Shown here one piece after another: positions 18,950 to 30,629 of a DNA stretch of 64,000 nucleotides; the first letter of the stretch is position 1; each line of letters begins with the position of its first letter. The notes under the pieces are model-generated. The model was given only the letters and a program-made list of their open reading frames with translations. It did no database searches and had not been told where the DNA came from. Source of the stretch: Collimonas arenae (GTDB lineage: Bacteria > Pseudomonadota > Gammaproteobacteria > Burkholderiales > Burkholderiaceae_D); NCBI RefSeq assembly GCF_001584165.1, contig NZ_CP013233.1:3046620-3110619 (forward strand), read 5' to 3'. A program made the position numbers and the translations under genes.

Positions 18950-19742
18950 ATGCAACAATACCTCGATCTCATGCGCCATGTGCAGCAACATGGCAGCGTC
19001 AAAACCGACCGCACCGGCACCGGCACCCGTTCGGTGTTCGGCTATCAGATGCGTTTCAACCTGCAAGACGGCTTCCCGCTGCTGACCACGAAGAAACTGC
19101 ATCTGCGCTCAATCATCCACGAACTGATCTGGTTCCTCAACGGCTCGACCAACATCAAGTATCTAAAAGACAACGATGTCAAGATCTGGGACGAATGGGC
19201 TGACAGCGACGGTAACCTGGGACCGATCTACGGTTATCAGTGGCGCTCCTGGCCGGCGCCGAACGGTGAGCATATCGACCAGATCAAGCAAGTCGTCGAG
19301 CAGATCAAGAACAATCCGGATTCGCGCCGCCTGATCGTCTCCGCCTGGAATGTGGCCGACATCCGCAGATGAAACTACCGCCCTGCCACGCCTTCTTCCA
19401 GTTCTATGTGGCCGACGGCAAGCTGTCCTGCCAGTTGTACCAGCGTAGCGCGGACATTTTCCTTGGAGTGCCGTTCAATATCGCATCCTATGCGCTGCTG
19501 ACGCACATGATGGCGCAGCAGTGCAACCTGGATGTCGGCGATTTCATTTGGACCGGCGGTGATTGCCATCTCTATTCCAACCATGCGGAACAGGTCGAAT
19601 TGCAACTATCGCGCACTCCAGGTCCGTTGCCGAAGCTGAATATCACGCGCCGGCCGGAGTCGATCTTCGATTATCGTTTCGAGGATTTTGAGATCAACGA
19701 CTATCACCGCAAGCCCATATCAAGGCGCCTGTCGCGGTATAA
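18950..19742 (+). CDS. thyA: Thymidylate synthase, frameshifted twice
   Basis: Methylates dUMP to dTMP using methylene-tetrahydrofolate. N-terminal [33 protein letters not shown] and the nucleophile in [11 protein letters not shown] are all present. Two single-base losses break the gene. At about 19368 one A restores the frame ([13 protein letters not shown]). At about 19712 CCC instead of CC restores [14 protein letters not shown] and the stop at 19740-19742. Repaired length is 264 residues, exactly that of E. coli ThyA. The gene is normally essential and folA, its functional partner, is intact at 30900, so genuine inactivation is unlikely. The start is ATG 18950. Confidence 0.94.
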
Positions 19743-19770
19743 CAGCGTGGGGTGGGCACCTCCGTGCCGC

Positions 19771-21224
19771 CTACGATTTCTCCGTGGCGGGGGTGCCAAC
19801 AGGTACATCCTGCCAGCCACCACCCAAGGCTTTGTACAGCGAGACTGTCGCCTTCAGGCGCTTCAGCTTGAGCTGGCCCAATTCATTCTGGACTTCCGAC
19901 AAGGTGCGCTGGGTATCAAGCACCGTCATCAAATCCTCGGCGCCGACGCGATACCGGATTTCCGATAATTCGAAAGCAAAACGCGCCTGCTCCATTTCGG
20001 TGTTCTTCAATTTGCTCTGCTCATCCAGGCTGCGAATTTGTCCCAGCGCTGTATCGACCTCGGACAATGCGTTGATCACGGTAGAACGATAGACCTGTAC
20101 CAGCTCCTGCTTCTGGGCGATCGCCAGATCGCGTTCGCTGTTCAGCCGCCCAGCGTCGAAAATCGGCGCCACCAGCCCGGCCCCCAGGTTCGCCAACATG
20201 TTCGGGCCGTTAAACAGGGACAGCAACGCATTGCTCTGGCCTCCGGCAGATCCGGTCAGGCGAATACTCGGAAACAGAGCAGCACGCGCTACGGCAACAT
20301 TGGCATTGGCAGCAGCGAGTTGCGCTTCGGCGTGACGGATATCCGGTCGCCGCGACAGCAACTCTGATGGCAAGCCCGGTGTCACCTGCGGCAACAGAAT
20401 CTTGGCCAGACCTGGCTCGTTGACGGTGAATGTCTGCGGCGGACGCCCCAGCAGAATCGCCAGCGCCGTCTGCGCCTCGCGTTCTTGTTGCATCAGATCT
20501 GGAATCACCGCTTTCTGGCCAGCGACAGCAGACCGCTGGCGCGCCAGATCAAGCGGCGACGCCGCACCGGCACGACTTTGCGCGGCCACCAGGTTAAGCA
20601 CGCGCTCCGCATTGGCGACGTTCTGCTGGGCGATTTCCAGGCGATCGCGCAACGACAGCACCTGCAAATACGTCGACACGATACCGCTGGTGACAGTCAG
20701 CGCGACTGTCTCGCGGTCATAACGATTGGCCTGCAGTGAAGCTTCCGCCGCCACCAGGCCGGCCTTGTTTTTCCCCCAAAAATCAACTTCGTAGCCGATC
20801 TCCAGCAGTCCGCTGGTGGATGTCACGGCGCTGCCGCTGGACGCCAGCGGCAGCGCACGATTGATGCTGGTGGAAAAATCTGCATTCGGCAGCAATGGCG
20901 CACCAGCGATACGCGCCTGCGCTTCGGCCTGATGCACGCGCGAAATAGCGGCGGCGATTTCCAGGTTACTGGCTTGCCCTGTGCCACCAACTGGCTCAGT
21001 TCATCACTACCGAAACGTTTCCACCAGCTGCTGTCCGGCCAATCCTGCTCACCGTTATTGGCAGATAGATCCCAGCCGGACGGTATCTCCACGCTGGGCG
21101 TTGCCTCCTTGGTCTCGATCTGTTGACTGGCGCAACCGGACAGCAGCAACAGCAGCAATGCGCTGGAACACAGTGCCAGCGGCGAAAAAAAACGAACGGG
21201 GCTTCGGCTCATACGCATCTTCAT
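19771..21224 (-). CDS. Outer-membrane efflux lipoprotein (NodT/OprM type), frameshifted
   Basis: About 484 residues when repaired. It starts with a lipoprotein signal (hydrophobic stretch then LSGC, acylated Cys about residue 31). The remainder is the TolC-like outer-membrane factor with two repeated regions, seen in [17 protein letters not shown] and [20 protein letters not shown]. The frame breaks at about 20974: one base added gives [20 protein letters not shown] in continuous frame. The start overlaps the stop of the adaptor gene upstream (TGATG), showing coupling. It forms the outer-membrane channel of a tripartite exporter. It converges on thyA with a 28-bp gap. Confidence 0.9.
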
Positions 21225-22516
21225 CAGTGCACCTTGACCGCTGCCGACACTGCTGATGCAGACGCTGCTGCCGATGCCGCTGCGTTTGGCGCGCTGGCAA
21301 CCGGGGTCGCGACTTTACTCAACGTTGCCGGTGCCGCTGCTGCACCCGGCACCACCACTTGATCGCCTGGCGCCAACCCGGCCAGGACCTGCACCATTTT
21401 CTGGTTGCGAATACCAATCTTTATATTGCGTGCTACAGGCTGCTGATTGGCGCCGAGCACCTTCACGTTGTAGCTGCCGTCAACCTCCGGCTTACCCAGC
21501 ACGGCAACCGGCACGACGACTGCATCATGTGCCTGCGCCAGCACGAAACTAACCTGAGTGCTCATCCCACTCATCAGCTCCTGTTGCGGATTGTCGACTT
21601 CAAACAAGACGTTATAGAAAGTTTGCTTGCCCTGCTCTCCCGAGCCGTCGGCAGGAACCGGGATGACTTGCCGCAACTTGCCTGACCAGCGCTTGCCGGG
21701 ATAACCCGGGGTGCTGAAGTACGCGGTCATGCCCTTGTGCAGCAGCGGCACGTCAATTTCTGCAACACGTGCCTGCACTGTCAGACGGCTCAGGTCCGCG
21801 ATGCGCATCAGCGATGCGGTCGGCTGGCCAGCATTCACCGTCTGGCCTGTGCGCGCCGCTACCGACACCACGGTGCCGCTGATGGGCGCCACCACCTGGG
21901 TATGGTTACGAGTTTCCTCGTCGTCCTTCAAGGTCGATTCGGTTTGGCGAATCTGGGCATTGATCGCCTCGACCCGGGCGGCGGCGGAATACATGCCCAT
22001 CCGGCTCGATTCAAACGATTCTTCACGTGTGGCGTTCTCCGCTTTCAACTGCGTCTGACGCTTGAACTGCAGTTCTGCAAAATCCAGTTGCGCGCGCTGG
22101 TCGGCCAATTCCGCCTGCAGTCTCGCCAGCTGGGCGCGATTGCTTTCCACGCGCGCCACCGGTAGGGTCGGTGTAATTTCGACCACCATCTTGCCTGATT
22201 TGACCTCATCGCCCACCATCACCAGCACATCCTTGATCTGTCCCGAGACTTGGGCCACCACGTCACTGTATTTATGTAATTGCAATTTACCGTTGGCAAA
22301 TACAGCCTGTTCGATGTCGCCGCGCCCGACAGGAACAGTCTGCAGGCGCACCGGCGCAACAACAGGCGCAGGCGGCGGCCGGTGCCAAAAGGTCTTCCAA
22401 AGCAGAAGCCCTGCTCCCAACGCGATCAACAACGCCAGGACAGCGATCAACCAGCGTCGGCCCGTGTGGCCGAAGGTTGTTGCAGAAGTGGAAATATCAG
22501 TCGATTCAACAGTCAT
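21224..22516 (-). CDS. Periplasmic adaptor (membrane fusion) protein, MacA-like
   Basis: 430 residues. An N-terminal membrane anchor (RRWLIAVLALLIALGAGLLLW) is followed by a lipoyl half-motif (GQIKDVLVMVGDEVKSG), a coiled-coil hairpin about residues 110-190 rich in Ala/Gln/Glu, the second lipoyl half (VVAPISGTVVSVAARTGQTV) and a beta-barrel/membrane-proximal region. The order and length match MacA. The tail is Ala/Ser-rich low complexity. ATG 22516 is chosen as giving a normal cytoplasmic N-tail. No macB follows. The neighbours are an outer-membrane factor downstream and an MsbA-type exporter 140 bp upstream on the same strand. Confidence 0.88.
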   Translation of the reverse strand: MTVESTDISTSATTFGHTGRRWLIAVLALLIALGAGLLLWKTFWHRPPPAPVVAPVRLQTVPVGRGDIEQAVFANGKLQLHKYSDVVAQVSGQIKDVLVMVGDEVKSGKMVVEITPTLPVARVESNRAQLARLQAELADQRAQLDFAELQFKRQTQLKAENATREESFESSRMGMYSAAARVEAINAQIRQTESTLKDDEETRNHTQVVAPISGTVVSVAARTGQTVNAGQPTASLMRIADLSRLTVQARVAEIDVPLLHKGMTAYFSTPGYPGKRWSGKLRQVIPVPADGSGEQGKQTFYNVLFEVDNPQQELMSGMSTQVSFVLAQAHDAVVVPVAVLGKPEVDGSYNVKVLGANQQPVARNIKIGIRNQKMVQVLAGLAPGDQVVVPGAAAAPATLSKVATPVASAPNAAASAAASASAVSAAVKVH

Positions 22517-22656
22517 TGGTGCGAAATCAGGAATGGTCAAATATCGGTCGTTACGGGCAATTGCCCATAGGAGAAAAGGACGCACACTGCCGTATGGCAA
22601 CGGCAGTGCAACGTATGAACAAGCTCGGTCAATGCATTCAGTCGCTATAAGGTCAA

Positions 22657-24531
22657 TTATGCCAGCACGGCTTGCGTGTCCCCTTCTTGCACGTCGTCAT
22701 CGTCGATTTCTTCACCAAGAAAACCGCCACTCTGATGCGCCCACAACCGCGCATACAAGCCACCGCGCTGCAGTAAGCTGTGATGATCGCCTTCTTCAAC
22801 GATGCGGCCTCTATCGAGCACCACCAGCCGATCCATCGCAGCGATGGTCGACAAGCGATGCGCGATCGCCACCACGGTCTTGCCTTCCATCAGGCGATAC
22901 AGGCTAGCCTGGATCGCTGCTTCGACTTCCGAATCGAGCGCGCTGGTAGCTTCGTCCAGCAACAGGATCGGCGCATCTTTCAACATGACGCGAGCGATTG
23001 CAATGCGCTGCCGCTGACCGCCAGAAAGCTTGACGCCGCGTTCGCCGACATGCGCGTCGTAGCCGGTCCGTCCCTTGGGATCAGTCAGGGTCAGGATGAA
23101 ATCGTGCGCTTCGGCGCGCTTGGCGGCAGCCAGCATATCGGCATCGGTTGCATCTGGGCGTCCGTACAGCAGGTTGTCGCGGACTGAACGATGCAACAGC
23201 GAGGTATCCTGGGTCACCATGCCAACCTGAGCGCGCAAGCTGTTCTGCGTCACCTGCGAAATGTCTTGGCCGTCGATCAGGATGCGGCCTTGTTCAACAT
23301 CGTAGAAACGCAACAGCAAATTGACGATGGTCGACTTGCCGGCGCCGGAACGACCGACCAACCCAATCTTTTCACCGGGACGGATATTTAGCGACAGCTG
23401 CTCGATCACCGGACGCTGGCCTCCATAGGCAAAGCTGACACGATCGAAGGCCAGTTCGCCACGCGTCACCTGCAACGGCTTGGCATCGGGCTGGTCCAGT
23501 ACGGCGTGCGGACGCGCCAACGTGTTGATGCCGTCCTGCACCGTACCAACTTGCTCGAACAGCGAAGCCATTTCCCACATGACCCAATGCGAGATGCCAT
23601 TCAGACGCAAGGCCATTGCCGTCGCCGCCGCCACCGCGCCGATGCCGACCTGGCCCTGGGTCCATAACCAGAGCGCGGCACCTGCGGTGCTCAGGATCAG
23701 CAGCATGCTCAACGTGTGATTGACGATTTCAAAACCAGTCACCAGACGCATCTGGCCATGCACGGTCTGCAGGAACTCCTGCATCGCCGAGCGCGCATAA
23801 CCGGCTTCTCGACCGGCGTGCGAGAACAGCTTGACTGTCGCGATATTGGTATAGGCATCGGTGATGCGGCCGGTCATCAGCGAACGCGCATCGGCCTGGG
23901 CCTTGGCGACCTGGCTCAGGCGCGGTACAAAGAACCACAGCGCCAGGCAATACAGCAGCAGCCAACCGAGGAACGGCACCAGCATCCAGCCACTGAAACT
24001 GCCGACCACCGCTACCATGGTGACGAAGTAGATCACCACGAACACCAGGATGTCGCACAGGATCATGCAGACATCGCGCACCGCCAGCGAAGTCTGCATG
24101 ACTTTGGTGGCAACGCGACCGGCGAATTCATCCTGATAAAAATGCATGCTCTGGTTCAGCATGAGGCGATGGAATTTCCAGCGCAGCATCATGGGGAAGT
24201 TGCCCGCCAGCGCCTGTTGCTTGAACATGCTCTGCAAGGCGACGACGATCGGGCTGGCCAGCAATATACCGACCAGCAGTAGCAAATTGCCGCTTTCATG
24301 GGTCCACAAGGTCGACGGCTGGACATGTCCCAGCCAATCGACAATCCGTCCCATCATGGCAAACAGCAAAGCCTCGAACGCACCGGTAACCGCGGTCAGC
24401 AAGGTCATCGCAACGATGTAGGGACGCAAACCCTTGGTGCAACTCCAGACAAAGGCAAAAAAGCCGCGCGGCGGCGGCGTCACGGCGGTGTCCGGATACG
24501 GATGCACCAGCCTTTCAAACCAACCAAACAT
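22657..24531 (-). CDS. ABC exporter, fused membrane and ATPase domains (MsbA/MdlB-like)
   Basis: 624 residues. Residues about 20-320 hold six membrane segments. The ATPase domain shows Walker A GRSGAGKST, signature [15 protein letters not shown], Walker B ILLLDEATSALD and H-loop AHRLST. It is a half-transporter that dimerises in the inner membrane. ATG 24531 is preferred because GGAG lies 7 nt upstream; the in-frame ATG at 24561 has none. The C-terminal tail is acidic (EEIDDDD). The adaptor and outer-membrane factor genes follow on the same strand, suggesting a type I-like tripartite exporter. The substrate (drug, lipid or peptide) is unknown. Confidence 0.9.
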   Translation of the reverse strand: MFGWFERLVHPYPDTAVTPPPRGFFAFVWSCTKGLRPYIVAMTLLTAVTGAFEALLFAMMGRIVDWLGHVQPSTLWTHESGNLLLLVGILLASPIVVALQSMFKQQALAGNFPMMLRWKFHRLMLNQSMHFYQDEFAGRVATKVMQTSLAVRDVCMILCDILVFVVIYFVTMVAVVGSFSGWMLVPFLGWLLLYCLALWFFVPRLSQVAKAQADARSLMTGRITDAYTNIATVKLFSHAGREAGYARSAMQEFLQTVHGQMRLVTGFEIVNHTLSMLLILSTAGAALWLWTQGQVGIGAVAAATAMALRLNGISHWVMWEMASLFEQVGTVQDGINTLARPHAVLDQPDAKPLQVTRGELAFDRVSFAYGGQRPVIEQLSLNIRPGEKIGLVGRSGAGKSTIVNLLLRFYDVEQGRILIDGQDISQVTQNSLRAQVGMVTQDTSLLHRSVRDNLLYGRPDATDADMLAAAKRAEAHDFILTLTDPKGRTGYDAHVGERGVKLSGGQRQRIAIARVMLKDAPILLLDEATSALDSEVEAAIQASLYRLMEGKTVVAIAHRLSTIAAMDRLVVLDRGRIVEEGDHHSLLQRGGLYARLWAHQSGGFLGEEIDDDDVQEGDTQAVLA

Positions 24532-24749
24532 GGGAATACTCCAAAAATAAGCAGTGCGCAAGGCGCAACCAAGCTACACAGTATATTGCAAATGTGTAAA
24601 AAACCTGAGGCCCCGCCGGCTTTTTGGACCACGTCGACAACCAGAGTAGCCAAGACCAGAATTGCCCGGCCCAGCCACTAGTTGTAGCGGCGGTTTGTCA
24701 GTCAGCGATGCCGGGCCGATTGCGGTCGGCATATCGCTGCCGCAACCAG

Positions 24750-26344
24750 CTAGAAAGTACGCTGCGCCGGCGCTGGCGGCGTCCATTGATACAGCCAGGT
24801 CTCGCTCAACGGCTGGCCGTCGGCCGCCAGGTACACGCGTATGTCCATCGGTTCGACGCTATCGTCGACGGGCTTCAAGTCAAACATGGCGCGATAACCC
24901 TGAATTGCATCGAGTGGACGAGCCGACGTGATCTCGACCTTGCCGCGAGAAGCGCTGATCATGACCTGCACCTTGGCGTCCTTGCCCAACAAGGCCAGAT
25001 CGCCGCCGGCAAAGTCGATGACAAAGCGGCGCGAATAATAAGCGCGCTTCTGGCCGATCACGCCGCCCATGCCGGTGCGGGTGGCAACCACCTGCGCCAG
25101 CGGCGATGAGAACGGCATCTTGCTGCCCCAGTGCAGGCGATAGGCAAACAAGCGCTCCTGCCCTGGCTGCGGCTTCTCGGCAGGATTCCAGAATGCCACG
25201 ATGTTGTCGAAGGTTTCATCGAGCGTCGGAATTTCCACCAGTTGCACTGCACCTTTGCCCCACCCTGCTTTCGGTTCGACCCAAAGGCTGGGACGGCGAT
25301 CGTAGAACACGCCGTCGTCCTGGTAGTGGTCGAAATTCCGGTCACGTTGCAGCAGACCGAAGCCGCGCGGATTTTCATCCTGATAGGCATTGAAACGCAG
25401 ATGTTCGGGATTGACCAGCGGGCGCCAAACCCATTCGCCATTACCGCGCTGCAGGGACAAGCCATCCGAATCGTGGATTTCCGGACGCCAGTCATCGCTG
25501 GCGTTCAGGCGGCGATCATTCTCGCCGTACTGGAACATGCTGGTCAGTGGGGCGATCCCCAATCGCTCAATCGTCTTGCGCGGATACAGTGCGACATCGA
25601 CATCCATCACCATCGTCGCCGACGGCTGAATCTCGAAGCGGTAAGCGCCAGACACGCTGGGCGAATCGAGCAGCGCATACACCACCAGCTTGCCCGAATC
25701 CTTGGCCGGACGTTCCAGCCAGAAGCTGGTGAACAACGGGAATTCTTCCGGCCGATCCATACCGCAATCGATTGCCAGGCCACGCGCCGACAAGCCGTAT
25801 TGCCACTCGGCGCCGACAGCGCGGAAATAACTGGCGCCGAGGAAAGCGGTAATGTCACGCTCCAGGTCGGTATGGAAATTCACCCGGAATCCGGCAAAGC
25901 CAAGATCCTTTGGCATATGATCGGCCTTCAAGCCGCTCTTGCCGTAATTGAACATGGCCGGATCGTAGGCCAGTTCCTGTGCCTGGCCGTCCTTCAACTC
26001 ATAGATCTGCACCGGGCTCTTGAAAAACAGGCCGAGATGGAAGAACTTGACCTGGAAACGCAACTGATCCTTGGCCCACAACGCATGGTCGCCACGATAA
26101 CCGATGGCTTGATACTGATCCCAGTCGAGCGCCTTGACCTCGGGCGGGATATGATTTTCCGGCAGCCTATATGGCTGGCTGGCCAGTTGCCTGGCGTGCC
26201 CTTGAGCCAGGCGTAATCGAAAGCCTGTGGCTGTCCGAGGAATTTCAAATGCTCCGGCGCAGCCGCTGCCGCCAACAGCGAACTTGCAGGAAACCCGGCG
26301 GCGGCAAGCGCCGCCGACGCTTTCAGAAAATCACGTCGTAACAT
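24750..26344 (-). CDS. opgD: Periplasmic glucan biosynthesis protein OpgD, frameshifted
   Basis: About 531 residues when repaired. It has a twin-arginine signal (MLRRDFLKASAALAAAGF), as expected for OpgD, which is exported folded by Tat. The body is paralogous to OpgG, with shared segments such as [20 protein letters not shown] and PEIHDSDGLSLQRGNGEW. OpgD shapes osmoregulated periplasmic glucans. The frame breaks at about 26197: one base added changes nonsense to ARQLASQPYRLPENHIPPEV and joins the ORF that begins before WAKDQLRFQVKFFHLG. It follows opgH by 21 bp, so opgG-opgH-opgD is one operon. Confidence 0.92.
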
Positions 26345-26365
26345 GCTACTCCTTGTTTGATTGTT

Positions 26366-28944
26366 TCAGTGAATCGGGTCAGGTGCGGCCAGCAATGCCT
26401 GCCAGCGGCGATTGACTTGTTCCGAGTTCCAGATATCGAAATGCAGCTGTGACAGCATCAGCGGATCGTCCAGCAGCGCATTTTTTTGCCGCGATGTCAG
26501 GCTGTCGGGACCGCCCTTCAATGCACTCTGAACCAATGCGTTCCGCGCTGCCACAGTCGCCGCGGGCACACCCGGGCGCGCCGTCACGGCGGCGCACAGC
26601 AAAGCATTGAATACCGGATCGATCACCGCGTCATTAAAATTCGCCAGCGCCTTGCCGTTGTCGTTATAAGCGGTAGTCGCCGCCAGTTCAGGCGGCAAAT
26701 CAACCTCTTCCGGAATCACGAACAAACGCGCGTGACGGAAGCTGCGACCGAGCGTGACGCGGCTGGAAAACACCGACAATGGAATCGACAGCACCAGCGA
26801 ACCCACGATCGGCAACAGCCACCACAAGAAACCCGGCTCAAGCCAATACACGGCGCCGCCCCAAACCAATCCCAGCAAGGTATGGCCGCCATGACGTCGG
26901 CAGGCTTCGCCCCAACTGGTCTCGGCATCCTCACGCGGCGGCGATTTCCAGCTAATGGTCCAGCCAAGAAAGGCGCCGATCACGAAACGCGTGTGAAACA
27001 GCATGCGCACCGGCGCCAGCATGACCGAGAACAGCAATTCCATGACCATGCTGGCAGCTAGCCGCAGTGCGCCGCCAAACTCACGTGCGCCCTTGACCCA
27101 GATCAGCACGACACTCAACACCTTTGGCAGGAACAGCAAGGTCGCCGTCGCGGTGAAGAGCGCCAGCGCGCGTTCCGGATGCCATTCCGGCCAGAGCGGA
27201 AACAACTGCCCGGTGCAGAAAAATATTCCGGCGCCACCAGCGTATGTACAGCCAGCAGCACCGTTGACAACAATAGCGACAAGAACCATAGCGGCGCCGA
27301 CAGGTAGGCCATGACACCAGTCACGAACACAGCCCGATGCACGGCATGCATGCCGCGCGCCAAGAATAGGCGGAAATTCATCAGGTTGCCCTGGCACCAG
27401 CGGCGATCACGCTTCAGTTCATCCAACAGATTAGGTGGCATTTCCTCATAGCTACCGGCCAGGTCATAGGCAATCCACACACCCCAGCCGGCGCGCCGCA
27501 TCAGCGCCGCCTCGACAAAATCGTGCGACAGGATTTCACCAGCCAATGCGCCTTCTCCGGGTAGCGGCGCCAGTGCGCAATGCTGCATGAACGGCTGCAA
27601 GCGGATGATCGCATTGTGTCCCCAGTAGTGCGATTCGCCCAGCTGCCAGTAGTGCAATCCGGCGGTAAAAAGCGGGCCGTACACGCGCGTTGAAAACTGC
27701 TGTATACGCGCATACAAGGTGTCGCGGCCAGCCGCGCGCGGCGCGGTCTGGATGATGCCTGCGGTAGGATTGGCCTGCATCAGGCGCACCAGCGTGGTCA
27801 GGCAAGTGCCGCTCATGACGCTGTCGGCGTCGAGCACAATCATGTAGCTGTACTGCGATCCCCAACGGCGGCAGAAGTCATCGATATTACCGCTTTTGCG
27901 CTTGACCCGGCGTCGCCGATGCCGGTAGAAAATCCGGCCGAAGCCGCCAACCTTGCGGCACAGCGTCGACCAGGCATCCAGTTCGGCAGTACAGATATCG
28001 CTGTCGCCACTGTCGCTCAGTACGAAGAAATCGAAACGATCCAGTTCGCCGCTGGCCTGAACCGATTCGTAAGTCGCGCGCAATCCGGCAAACACCCTGG
28101 TCACGTCCTCGTTACAGATCGGCATCACGATCGCCGTCCTGGCTTCAGCCGGAATCGGTCCGGGTGCAGCATCTTCGCGCGAAATCACGTAACGGTCGGT
28201 GCCACGCATCAGCACTAGAAACCCAGCCATCGCGGTCCAGAAACCGGCCGACACCCAGCAAAACAAAAGGGCGAACAAGCCCAGCGTCACCATTTCGAGC
28301 GGCTTGGCGCCGTGATACGGTAATACCGCGCTCATGAAATAGGTTGCCAGTGCGGTCTGCGCCAACATCAGCATCAACAACACGATGCGGCGCAGATTGC
28401 CGCGCGACGTGCTGCGGTGCTGATCCTGGCTGTCGACGGTGGGAACTGCTTGCGGCTCCGGCTGCGGCAGCGCGGTCGAGCGAGCGGCCTTTTTATGGCG
28501 CCGCTGCTTGGCGCGCGGACGCAGATCGAATTTGCGATTGGCGCTTTCGATCCAGCGCACCAGCGGATTCAGGGTTCCCCACGGATGGGCGACTATCGGC
28601 GTACGCTTCAGCGGCGGCGCGATCTCAATTCGGGTTCGACCGCTGGCATCGGTACAAATGGCTGGCGTATGCTGCGGCATCGCTGCCTTGACCGGCTGGC
28701 CTGACGGCGGCTGGCCGAACGCCAGTTGGAGCCGGGCAGCGATAGAAGCATAGGCAGGATTGGCGGCCGCGGGCAGCGCTGTGCCAGCACCTATGCTACC
28801 GGCCAGTGCCTGGTGCAACGCAGCCATCGGCGCCTTGTCATTCTCTCCAAGGCGCTCCGACAAGGCGGCACGTCGCTCGGCCGACAAAGGCAAGCGATCA
28901 AGGTAGCGTTCGCATATGTCCGGCACGGCCGACGGCGATTGCAA
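26366..28944 (-). CDS. opgH: Glucans biosynthesis glucosyltransferase OpgH, frameshifted
   Basis: About 859 residues when repaired. It is an inner-membrane family 2 glycosyltransferase that polymerises the linear beta-1,2-glucan backbone from UDP-glucose. Seen are a long cytoplasmic N-tail, two membrane segments, the GT domain with [10 protein letters not shown] (DxD) and the [12 protein letters not shown] motif (Q/RxxRW), then a cluster of membrane helices. The frame breaks at 27210-27212: CCCC instead of CCC (GGGG on the coding strand) joins APEYFSAPG to [18 protein letters not shown]. It starts 8 bp after opgG. In enterobacteria OpgH also delays division when UDP-glucose is high; this is not testable from sequence here. 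Confidence 0.93.
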
Positions 28945-28952
28945 TTCGCGTT

Positions 28953-30515
28953 CTAGTTGGGCGGTAATATGTAACTCCAGGTTTCCGATAAAGTGGTGCT
29001 GCCGCCGCGCAGGAAGCCGCGCAGCTCAACCGGCTTGTTGTCTTCATTACGACGCACACGCAGTATCATGCGCCAGCCTCCGGTGGCATCGTTGCGGATC
29101 ACCTTGGTGTCCAGCAGCTTGCCATTGTCGTCGACACTGACCACGCCTTCCGGCTGGACCTTGTCCGACAGTTTCTTGAATACCGGCCCTTCAAAGTCGA
29201 CGATCAGGCCGACGCTGTTATCGTCATTCTTCTTTTGATAACCTTGGCCGCGCCTGGTCTGCGTCACCCACGAAAGCGGCGGCCTCTTTTCCGCATCCTT
29301 CTGCCAAAGCAAGGTGTATTCCAGGTTGAACGGCTGGCCAACCTTAGGCGGCGTTTCCGGCACCCAGAATGCAACGATGTTGTCGTTGGTCTCGTCGGGC
29401 GTTGGAATCTGCACCAGTTCTACCCTGCCGTTACCCCAGTTGCCTTTCGGTTGGATCCAGGCGCTCGGGTGTTTTTCAAACCTCGCATCGAGATCCTGAT
29501 AGCTGGCGAAATTACGATCACGCTGCATCAAGCCGAATCCGGCCGGATTACTGAGCGCATAGGAAGTGACCAGCAGGCGCTTCGGGTTGACCAGCGGACG
29601 CCAGATCCATTCGCCGGTGCCGGAAGCCACCGACAGGCCATCAGAATCGTGCACTTCGGGGCGGAAATCTTCGTTCGCCGAGCGCTGGTTGTCGCCATGC
29701 AGGTACATGCTGGTCAGCGGCGCCAGCCCCAGTTTGCTGACATTTTCACGCAAATACAGCTGCGCCTTGACATCGATTGCGGTATCCACGCCGGGCTTCA
29801 ACACGAAGCGATAGGCGCCGGTGACGCGCCGCGAATTCAGCAACGCGTAGATGGTCAGCTCTTTGGCGCTCGTGGTTGGCCGTTCAACCCAGAATTCCGT
29901 AAAGCGCGGAAATTCCTCGCCCGAACTCAAGCCGGTATCGATCGCTAGGCCGCGCGCCGACAGACCATAGGACTGATCCTTGCCAAGTCCGCGGAAATAG
30001 CTGGCGCCGAGAAACGACAGCACCTCATCCTTGTATTTGGGGGTATTCACCGGGTAGTGCACACGGAAACCGGCAAAACCAAGGGAGCGCAGCTTGCGCA
30101 GATCGACCTTGTTATCGCCAAATTCGAAATCGTTCGCATCGAAGCGGATTTCACGTACGCTCTGACCGTTGATCTCATTGATCTTGACCGGTTGATCGAA
30201 CGCATATCCTTCATGAAAAAAGGCCAGTTCAAACGGCAGTTTCTGGCTGCGCCAGAGCGATTTCTCTGGCTTGAAGCGGATGTCCTTGTACTGCTCGTAG
30301 CTGAGATTGCCGATATCCTTCGGCAAAGTGGTGTCCGGCTTACTGTATGAGGTGTCGGCCAGTTCCTTGGCGCGCCTGGCGACGGTATTGAAATCGAACG
30401 CAAATGCATTGTTGCCGATGCACGGCAGTAACAAGGCAAGCGAAATAGGTAAGGCCGCTAGGCGCACCCGCGCGGGGATGCAAGACGGCGTCCGCTGAGA
30501 CAAATTTAAATGCAT
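28953..30515 (-). CDS. opgG: Periplasmic glucan biosynthesis protein OpgG
   Basis: About 520 residues, intact. It carries a Sec signal peptide ([13 protein letters not shown], cleavage after NAFA) and then [14 protein letters not shown], the standard mature start. The beta-sandwich domain contains [21 protein letters not shown] and [14 protein letters not shown]. OpgG works in the periplasm and is thought to branch or release the OpgH glucan. Start 30515 is chosen; an in-frame ATG at 30554 is possible. It leads the opg operon and has a candidate promoter upstream. The three-gene opgGHD arrangement differs from E. coli, where opgD is unlinked. Confidence 0.93.
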   Translation of the reverse strand: MHLNLSQRTPSCIPARVRLAALPISLALLLPCIGNNAFAFDFNTVARRAKELADTSYSKPDTTLPKDIGNLSYEQYKDIRFKPEKSLWRSQKLPFELAFFHEGYAFDQPVKINEINGQSVREIRFDANDFEFGDNKVDLRKLRSLGFAGFRVHYPVNTPKYKDEVLSFLGASYFRGLGKDQSYGLSARGLAIDTGLSSGEEFPRFTEFWVERPTTSAKELTIYALLNSRRVTGAYRFVLKPGVDTAIDVKAQLYLRENVSKLGLAPLTSMYLHGDNQRSANEDFRPEVHDSDGLSVASGTGEWIWRPLVNPKRLLVTSYALSNPAGFGLMQRDRNFASYQDLDARFEKHPSAWIQPKGNWGNGRVELVQIPTPDETNDNIVAFWVPETPPKVGQPFNLEYTLLWQKDAEKRPPLSWVTQTRRGQGYQKKNDDNSVGLIVDFEGPVFKKLSDKVQPEGVVSVDDNGKLLDTKVIRNDATGGWRMILRVRRNEDNKPVELRGFLRGGSTTLSETWSYILPPN

Positions 30516-30601
30516 TGGATTCCCATCTGACACTGCTGAGATTGACCTGCTCAACCCTGCCGCGTTGGCAGTGCCGAGAGTAGGCGGTAGTTTATCAGTG
30601 T

Positions 30602-30629
30602 TCTATAATTTTTTATGTCCATCAAGCAA
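30602..30629 (-). promoter_or_regulatory. Candidate opgG promoter
   Basis: On the minus strand TTGCTT (30629-30624) and TATAGA (30607-30602) are separated by 16 bp, a plausible sigma-70 -35/-10 pair. Confidence 0.35.
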
